The translations under genes and the position numbers were made by a program. A DNA stretch of 11,002 nucleotides from positions 1-11,002 of the forward strand of contig DATKIY010000149.1 of assembly GCA_035543875.1 (NCBI GenBank), in the 5' to 3' direction. Shown here one piece after another: positions 6,263-11,002 of this stretch. The stretch's first letter is position 1, and each line of letters starts with the position of its first letter. Source of the DNA: DATKIY01 sp035543875 (GTDB lineage: Bacteria > Actinomycetota > Actinomycetes > JAHEKZ01). The notes beneath the pieces were generated by a model that saw only the letters and a program-made list of their open reading frames with translations, searched no databases and was not told the origin of the DNA.

Positions 6263-7173
6263 CCGCGTCATCTCGACAGGTGTTGTTGGTCACGCATACT
6301 GGCCGATCCACCGCCACGACAAGCGCCACCTTGTTGGTGAAGCGACTACAGGCGGCAGGCATTGACGTCGTCGCTCCCGCCGCTGAAGCCGCGGAGCTGG
6401 CGCTGCCCGGATTAGCGGTGTGGGACGAGCTCACCGACAAAGAACAGCACGACGTTGAACTTGTCATTGTCCTCGGTGGGGACGGTTCGATCCTGCGCGG
6501 TGCCGAGCTGGCTCGTGGCGGTGAGACGCCGCTGCTTGGCGTAAACCTTGGTCGCGTCGGCTTTCTCGCAGAAGCCGAAGAACAGGACCTCGTCGACGTT
6601 GCTGATCGGATTGGTTCTCGCCAGTACGAGGTGGAGGAACGAGTTGCCGTCGAAGCAAAGGTTGTTGTTGGAGGCGCCGTCGTCCACCGAGCGTGGGCAC
6701 TCAATGAGATCTCCGTCGAGAAGGCCGAGCGTCAACGCATGCTCGAAGTGGGGGTTGAGGTCGACGGACATCGACTGTCACGGTGGGGCTGCGACGGAGT
6801 CGTCTGCGCTACGCCGACCGGCTCGACCGCTTATGCATTCAGCGCAGGTGGTCCCGTGGTGTGGCCGGAAGTTGAAGCAATGTTGCTTGTGCCCTTGTCC
6901 GCGCATGCGCTGTTCGCCCGCCCACTCGTTGTTGCACCAACCTCATCGATCAGCATTGAGCTGCTCACGTCGGGCGCGCGGGGAGTGCTTTGGGCTGATG
7001 GCAGGCGATCATTGGAGCTACCCACGAGCGCTCGAATCGACGTAACGCGAAGCGAGCAGCCAGTTCGACTGGCGCGACTGCACCAAACTCCTTTTACCGA
7101 AAGGCTCGTCGCCAAGTTTGCTCTGCCGGTGCAAGGTTGGCGAGGTGTTCCCGGTGACGACGAACCATCGTGA
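6259..7173 (+). CDS. nadK: NAD kinase
   Basis: The enzyme phosphorylates NAD+ to NADP+ in the cytoplasm, using ATP or polyphosphate in actinobacteria. The 304-residue protein has the diagnostic GGDG motif (73-76, within VLGGDGSILRGAE), NLGRVGFLAE (96-105), NEISVEKA (149-156) where Asn and Glu contact NAD, and the second conserved block CDGVVCATPTGSTAY (178-192) followed by SAGGPVVWPE. The beta-sandwich C-terminal domain is complete and the length is usual. The ATG overlaps the tlyA stop (ATGA at 6259-6262), so expression is likely coupled. The order tlyA-nadK-recN is the standard actinobacterial arrangement. Confidence 0.96.
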   Translation: MTASSRQVLLVTHTGRSTATTSATLLVKRLQAAGIDVVAPAAEAAELALPGLAVWDELTDKEQHDVELVIVLGGDGSILRGAELARGGETPLLGVNLGRVGFLAEAEEQDLVDVADRIGSRQYEVEERVAVEAKVVVGGAVVHRAWALNEISVEKAERQRMLEVGVEVDGHRLSRWGCDGVVCATPTGSTAYAFSAGGPVVWPEVEAMLLVPLSAHALFARPLVVAPTSSISIELLTSGARGVLWADGRRSLELPTSARIDVTRSEQPVRLARLHQTPFTERLVAKFALPVQGWRGVPGDDEPS

Positions 7174-7215
7174 GCAGTGTGCTGTGACGGCTGCCCAACG
7201 TGATCGTGGGCCGTC

Positions 7216-8958
7216 GTGATTGAGGAGCTGCGTATTCGTTCACTCGGCGTTATCGACGACGCCGTCTTGGAGTTTGATCCTGGCTTCACTGTCGTGACTG
7301 GTGAGACCGGCGCAGGAAAGACCATGGTGGTCACTGGGCTCGGACTGCTGCTTGGTGCGCGGTCAGACGCCGGTCAGGTGCGGCATGGTGCGACGCAGGC
7401 GAACGTCGAGGGCACGATCATCATCGATTCGGAGGGCCCTGTCGCGAGCAGAATTGTTGAAGCCGGCGGAAGCGTTGACGAAGACGTCGCGGTCATAGCG
7501 CGTTCGGTCAGTGCGCAAGGCCGCTCACGGGCACATGTCGGGGGTGCAGGAGCGCCTATCGGTGTGCTGGTCGACTTGGCGGCTGACCTCGCAGTCGTTC
7601 ACGGCCAGGCTGATCAGCAGCGGCTGCTTGAGCCGGCCCGGCAACGGGAACTGCTGGATGCGTATGCCGATGCTCACGATCTGCGGGGCCGCTACCAGAC
7701 GGCCTTCGAAGAGCACGACCAAGCACAGCGTCGGCTCGCCGAACTGGTTGAGCAACGTCAGTCGCGACTCCAAGAAGCAGACGCTGTTCGGTTTGGGCTG
7801 GCCGAGATCGAGAAGGTCGGGCCACAGGCCGGAGAAGACCTGGCACTGCGCATCGAAGAGCAGCGACTGTCGCATGCAGATGAGTTGTTCGGTGCCGCGG
7901 GCGCGGTGCGCCAGCTCCTCGACAACAGTGACAACGAGAGTGACGTCGGAAGTTCGTCGATTAACGCCCAGACCGCGGACGCGCGGAGGCTGCTCGACTC
8001 GGTACGTGAACATGACGAAGTCTTGGCGAAGCTCGCTGACCGGGTTGCTGAGCTCGGCTATCTGGCTACCGACCTAGCAAGCGATCTCACTACGTATCTC
8101 GACGGTATCGAGGTGGACCCACTTCGGCTTGCCGCTGTATCGGAAAGGCGAGCCGCGCTTTCGCAACTCACTCGCAAGTATGGGCAGACAATCGATGAAG
8201 TCTTGGCTTGGTTTGAGCAGGCGGCGGCTCGCCTGCATGAGCTGGATGCGACCGATCACGACGTCGACGTCCTGAGTCGGCAAGTTGAGACACTGCGTCA
8301 GAAGCTAGCTGGCACGGGGCTGCTTCTGTCCGTTGCCCGACAAACGGCTGCCTCCGAGTTGGCACAAGCAGTGACCGATGAACTTGCCGACCTTGCGATG
8401 CCGCATGCCGCATTGACCATCGCAGTCGAGCAAACCGAAGATGAGGATGGGTTGGAGCTTGACGACGGACGCCGAGTTCGGTTCGGCTCGCAGGGGCTCG
8501 ACGAGGTCGCTATTTTGCTGCAGCCGCACGCTGATGCTCCTGCTCAGTCCCTGGCGCGAGGCGCATCAGGCGGCGAGTTGTCTCGGGTGATGTTGGCACT
8601 TGAAGCGGTCCTGGCCGGAGCCGACGCCGTGCCTACTTTTGTATTCGATGAAGTTGATGCTGGTGTTGGTGGAAAGGCTGCGGTTGAGGTGGGGCGACGC
8701 TTGGCGCGGCTGGCTCGTAGCGCACAGGTGATTGTGGTGACTCACCTTCCGCAGGTGGCCGCATTCGCCGATCGACACTTGGTGGTTTCCAAGAGCAGCG
8801 ACGGCGTGGTGACCAGTAGTGACGTTGTGGCGGTAAGCACGAAGGATCGTGCGAAGGAGCTGGCCCGGATGTTGGCTGGCCTCGAAGAGTCCGCCTTAGG
8901 TCAAGCGCACGCGGAGGAACTTCTCGAAATGGCTGCTTCGGAGCGTCGTATTCCGTAA
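7216..8958 (+). CDS. recN: DNA repair protein RecN
   Basis: RecN is an SMC-like ATPase that acts early in double-strand-break repair, binding DNA ends and promoting RecA-dependent strand invasion. The 580-residue protein begins MIEELRIRSLGVIDDAVLEF, the classic RecN opening. It has Walker A GETGAGKT (29-36), a long Ala/Leu/Glu-rich coiled-coil region (about 150-375), the ABC signature GASGGELSRVMLALE (449-463) and Walker B FVFDEVDAGVGG (475-486), followed by VIVVTHLPQVAAFAD. All key ATPase residues are present. The start is a GTG, 42 bases after the NAD kinase stop. No clear LexA box was found upstream, which fits its place inside an operon. A gene break follows: the usual next gene steA is displaced by a secreted-protein gene. 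Confidence 0.96.
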   Translation: MIEELRIRSLGVIDDAVLEFDPGFTVVTGETGAGKTMVVTGLGLLLGARSDAGQVRHGATQANVEGTIIIDSEGPVASRIVEAGGSVDEDVAVIARSVSAQGRSRAHVGGAGAPIGVLVDLAADLAVVHGQADQQRLLEPARQRELLDAYADAHDLRGRYQTAFEEHDQAQRRLAELVEQRQSRLQEADAVRFGLAEIEKVGPQAGEDLALRIEEQRLSHADELFGAAGAVRQLLDNSDNESDVGSSSINAQTADARRLLDSVREHDEVLAKLADRVAELGYLATDLASDLTTYLDGIEVDPLRLAAVSERRAALSQLTRKYGQTIDEVLAWFEQAAARLHELDATDHDVDVLSRQVETLRQKLAGTGLLLSVARQTAASELAQAVTDELADLAMPHAALTIAVEQTEDEDGLELDDGRRVRFGSQGLDEVAILLQPHADAPAQSLARGASGGELSRVMLALEAVLAGADAVPTFVFDEVDAGVGGKAAVEVGRRLARLARSAQVIVVTHLPQVAAFADRHLVVSKSSDGVVTSSDVVAVSTKDRAKELARMLAGLEESALGQAHAEELLEMAASERRIP

Positions 8959-8980
8959 CAACCAGCGAGAACTAACGGTT

Positions 8981-9011
8981 GTGAACTGCTACGCCAATCG
9001 GGTGAACTGCT
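8981..9011 (+). repeat. Ten-base direct repeat with 21-bp period downstream of recN
   Basis: GTGAACTGCT occurs perfectly at 8981-8990 and 9002-9011. The 21-bp period is two helical turns, which would suit tandem binding of a regulator upstream of the secreted-protein gene. With only two copies, chance is possible. Confidence 0.4.
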
Positions 9012-9070
9012 CGGTCGGTGCCCCTCACGAGTTGCGCCGGATGGGTGGCGAGTCCGGGAACAGTCATGTC

Positions 9071-9099
9071 TTGCGGCGGCTCACCTCACCATGTCTAAC
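9071..9099 (+). promoter_or_regulatory. Weak candidate promoter of the secreted-protein gene
   Basis: TTGCGG (9071-9076) and TCTAAC (9094-9099) lie 17 bases apart and resemble -35 (3 of 6) and -10 (4 of 6) boxes. Transcription would start near 9106, giving a leader of about 26 bases with a good ribosome-binding site. AACGAGGG is repeated at 9097-9104 and 9108-9115. The call rests mostly on the need for a promoter in this 173-base gap. Confidence 0.25.
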
Positions 9100-9117
9100 G
9101 AGGGACCAACGAGGGGG

Positions 9118-9125
9118 AAGGGGGA
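9118..9125 (+). promoter_or_regulatory. Ribosome-binding site of the secreted-protein gene
   Basis: AAGGGGGA ends 6 bases before the ATG at 9132, in a purine-rich run beginning near 9111. It decides the start and implies efficient translation. Confidence 0.6.
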
Positions 9126-9131
9126 TTCACC

Positions 9132-10169
9132 ATGAAACGATCGAGCCGGATTGTTCCAGCCGTCGCTTTGTCGTTGACAATTGTGGCAGCGCTGTCGGGC
9201 AATGCAGCAGGCTCGACCGTTGATGTCACGCCACCGAACCCCTTTGACCTGATCGCGGATGCTGGTGACTACCAGACCGGGTACTCGATCGCATCACCTT
9301 GGACCTCTGTATCGGTCTCGTGGGATCTGACTACCGACGACAGTTCCAACGTCGTGTACGAGATGGCCGTTGACGGGGTCATTCAGCGGGTGGTCGAGGC
9401 TTCCGATGGCTACGAAACTCTGAGCAAGCATGTCGACGTTCCGGATGGTCAACATGTCATCACCGTTACCGCCGTTGATGCCAGTGGCAACAGGCAGCCT
9501 GCCAACCACTCAATCGACGTGGTTGTCGACAAGGTAACTCCGGTCTTCACGTCATTCCCGTTATTGATTCTGCGAACTGGGCCGGTAGCGCTGGATGCGA
9601 TTCCAGTCCGGTACACGTGGACAGCAGCGGATGAAGGAACTGGGCTAGCCCACATCCGAGTCGGCTACGGGCATGATTGTTGTTTCCAGCTTGCTCCAAC
9701 AGCAACAAGCTTTAACTTCACGGTCGAGCAGGGTTCGCTCCGAAACTGGCGCGTGTTTATCGAAGACGGTGTGGGGCGGATCGAGCGGGTGACACGTCAG
9801 GTGGTAGTCGAGCCGGTACGGCCCGGCGACGTCAAGCGAGTCGGCGAATGGGACGTGCGTTCGGTCAGCGGTGCTATCGACGGTGACGAGCGGATTAGTT
9901 CGAAGTCCGGTGACCGGGTATCGGTGAAGGTCACGGGTCGGTCGGTTTCCTGGGTCACAGCGAAGGGTCCAAAACGCGGAGTCGCCGACGTTTACATCGA
10001 CGGCAAGCTCGTCAGCTCGGTTGACCTCAAGGCGCCCTCGCTTATGCCGTCCCGGTCGGTGTGGGCCAGCAAGTTAGGGCTTGGTGAGTCGCACCGGGTA
10101 ACGATCGTGAATCGATCGCCACGCTCAAGGAGTTTGGTAGGACTCGACACAATCTTGGTCCAAGCCTGA
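9132..10169 (+). CDS. Secreted beta-sandwich (Ig-like) protein with C-terminal carbohydrate-binding-like domain
   Basis: The 345-residue protein has a Sec-type signal peptide: basic MKRSSR, hydrophobic core about 7-22, and a likely cleavage site after AAG (25-27). Residues about 29-133 form an Ig/FN3-like domain (WDLTTDDSSNVVYEMAVDG, DGQHVITVTAVDASGN). A second beta-domain spans about 135-210 (YTWTAADEGTGLAHIRVGYG) and contains the only cysteines of the mature protein, a vicinal pair at 173-174. The C-terminal domain (about 215-345) has WVTAKGPKRGVADVYIDGKL and HRVTIVNRSPRSRSLVGLD, which I recognise from extracellular actinobacterial proteins as a carbohydrate-binding-module-like jelly roll. 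No catalytic motif, LPXTG anchor or C-terminal membrane helix is present, so it is probably released or loosely wall-bound. It separates recN from steA. Its function is unknown; binding to glycan or cell wall is an inference. Confidence 0.8.
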   Translation: MKRSSRIVPAVALSLTIVAALSGNAAGSTVDVTPPNPFDLIADAGDYQTGYSIASPWTSVSVSWDLTTDDSSNVVYEMAVDGVIQRVVEASDGYETLSKHVDVPDGQHVITVTAVDASGNRQPANHSIDVVVDKVTPVFTSFPLLILRTGPVALDAIPVRYTWTAADEGTGLAHIRVGYGHDCCFQLAPTATSFNFTVEQGSLRNWRVFIEDGVGRIERVTRQVVVEPVRPGDVKRVGEWDVRSVSGAIDGDERISSKSGDRVSVKVTGRSVSWVTAKGPKRGVADVYIDGKLVSSVDLKAPSLMPSRSVWASKLGLGESHRVTIVNRSPRSRSLVGLDTILVQA

Positions 10170-10239
10170 ACCACAGCGCAGGAACCGCTCACATCACTGT
10201 GCTCAGCACCTAGCCAGCGCAGGAGCTTCGCGGCCAGGG

Positions 10240-10280
10240 GCAATGCTCTGAGGCGGGTCAAACGCCGGGCCGAGCATTGC
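10240..10280 (+). terminator. Nested stem-loop between the secreted-protein gene and steA
   Basis: GCAATGCTC (10240-10248) pairs perfectly with GAGCATTGC (10272-10280), a 9-bp stem. The enclosed 23 bases hold a second inverted repeat, GGCG (10252-10255) with CGCC (10263-10266), around a 7-base loop. No T-run follows, so it is not a classical intrinsic terminator. It could be a U-tract-less terminator for the gene ending at 10169, an RNA-stability element, or an operator 44 bases before the steA start. Confidence 0.5.
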
Positions 10281-10323
10281 GCAGTAACCGGGTTGGTGGG
10301 TGGGCTCTGGCAGGATTGACCCT

Positions 10324-11002
10324 ATGCGGCTTCCTTCGGTTCGTCGCCGTTCCCGAACGAACGACGCGGGAACGGCAGGTGTCGTGCGGCTTGATAAGCG
10401 CACGAAAGATCTCACGAAGCGCCTGCGCCCCGGCGAGATCGCGGTAATCGACCATCTCGACATCGATCGGGTCAGCGCAGAAGCGCTCGTGGCCTGTTCG
10501 CCGGCGGCCGTCGTGAACGCCGCGCCGAGTATCTCCGGTAGGTACCCAAACCTTGGGCCGGAGATCTTGATGGCTGCCGGCGTACCGCTGCTCGACGAGG
10601 TTGGTACCGATGTCTTTGGTAAGACCAAGGAGGGCGAACACGTCGTTCTAGACGGTGAGACTCTGCTGCGTAAGGGCGAGGTCATTGCCAAGGGGACATT
10701 GCTCGACACCGAACAAGTGACCTCGGCGATGGAAGAAGCCCGTGCTGGGTTGTCCGTGCAGTTGGAAGCGTTCGCAAGCAACACCATGGAGTACTTACGT
10801 CGCGAACGCGATCTGCTGATCGACGGTATCGGCGTCCCTGACATCGAAACCGTGATCGACCAAAAGCACGTCTTGATCGTCGTGAGGGGATATCACTACA
10901 AAGAGGATCTGCAAACCCTGCGTCCTTACATTCGCGAATACCGGCCGGTGATGATCGGTGTCGACGGCGGAGCCGACGCGTTGTTGGAGATGGGCTATCG
11001 GC
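10324..11002 (+). CDS. steA: SteA, putative cytokinetic-ring protein, N-terminal part
   Basis: The frame opens at ATG 10324 and stays open for 226 codons to the window edge. The protein begins MRLPSVRRRSRTNDAG, followed by GVVRLDKRTKDLTKRLRPGEIAVIDH and the conserved stretches ALVACSPAAVVNAAPSISGRYPNLGPE and LRPYIREYRPVMIGVDGGADALLE. These match the actinobacterial SteA family (Rv1697 in M. tuberculosis), which works with the membrane protein SteB at the division septum in Corynebacterium and carries a thiamine-pyrophosphokinase-like domain, here reached near VDGGADAL. The position after the recN block supports the call. AGGA (10312-10315) lies 8 bases before the ATG. The C-terminal part, including the expected membrane segments, and any downstream steB lie outside the window. 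Confidence 0.9.
   Translation, partial: MRLPSVRRRSRTNDAGTAGVVRLDKRTKDLTKRLRPGEIAVIDHLDIDRVSAEALVACSPAAVVNAAPSISGRYPNLGPEILMAAGVPLLDEVGTDVFGKTKEGEHVVLDGETLLRKGEVIAKGTLLDTEQVTSAMEEARAGLSVQLEAFASNTMEYLRRERDLLIDGIGVPDIETVIDQKHVLIVVRGYHYKEDLQTLRPYIREYRPVMIGVDGGADALLEMGYR

Noticed and set aside
8958..8982. Hairpin ACAACC/GGTTGT directly after the recN stop
   Set aside because: The stem is only 6 bp with a 13-base loop and no T-run; it is too weak to call a terminator.

Overview
The window looks like chromosomal DNA of a high-GC Gram-positive bacterium (Actinomycetota). The evidence is the moderately high GC content, the frequent GTG starts, the many start/stop overlaps, and above all a gene order that matches, from memory, the Mycobacterium tuberculosis block Rv1691-Rv1697: TPR protein, HAD phosphatase, small protein, tlyA, NAD kinase, recN, steA. 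The genus cannot be named from sequence alone. No rRNA, tRNA, CRISPR array, insertion sequence, phage gene or plasmid function was seen.

Layout. (1) 1-548, minus: the N-terminal part of a TSUP (TauE/SafE-type) membrane transporter, cut by the window edge. Its upstream region carries two similar palindromes 42 bp apart that overlap a possible promoter. (2) 833-1240, plus: a small single-stranded-DNA-binding (OB-fold) protein of the short actinobacterial type. (3) 1248-3376, minus: a class I methyltransferase followed by a DUF1015 protein, sharing a GTGA start/stop overlap. (4) 3480-8958, plus: a tightly packed run of S4-domain RNA-binding protein, TPR protein, HAD-IIA phosphatase, small acidic protein, TlyA rRNA methyltransferase, NAD kinase and RecN. 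(5) 9132-10169, plus: a secreted beta-sandwich protein with its own upstream region. (6) 10324-11002, plus: the N-terminal part of SteA, a cell-division-associated protein, cut by the window edge.

How they work together. The central run is an old, conserved actinobacterial neighbourhood that mixes ribosome modification (TlyA), NADP supply (NAD kinase), recombinational repair (RecN) and glycerol-phosphate-type dephosphorylation (HAD). It is probably co-transcribed, but no single pathway joins the genes. The odd gene is the secreted protein at 9132, which sits between recN and steA, genes that are usually neighbours.

I see no convincing new multi-gene system. The best leads are the paired operators upstream of the transporter, the secreted gene with its flanking repeats and stem-loop, and the conserved but uncharacterised DUF1015 and small acidic proteins.
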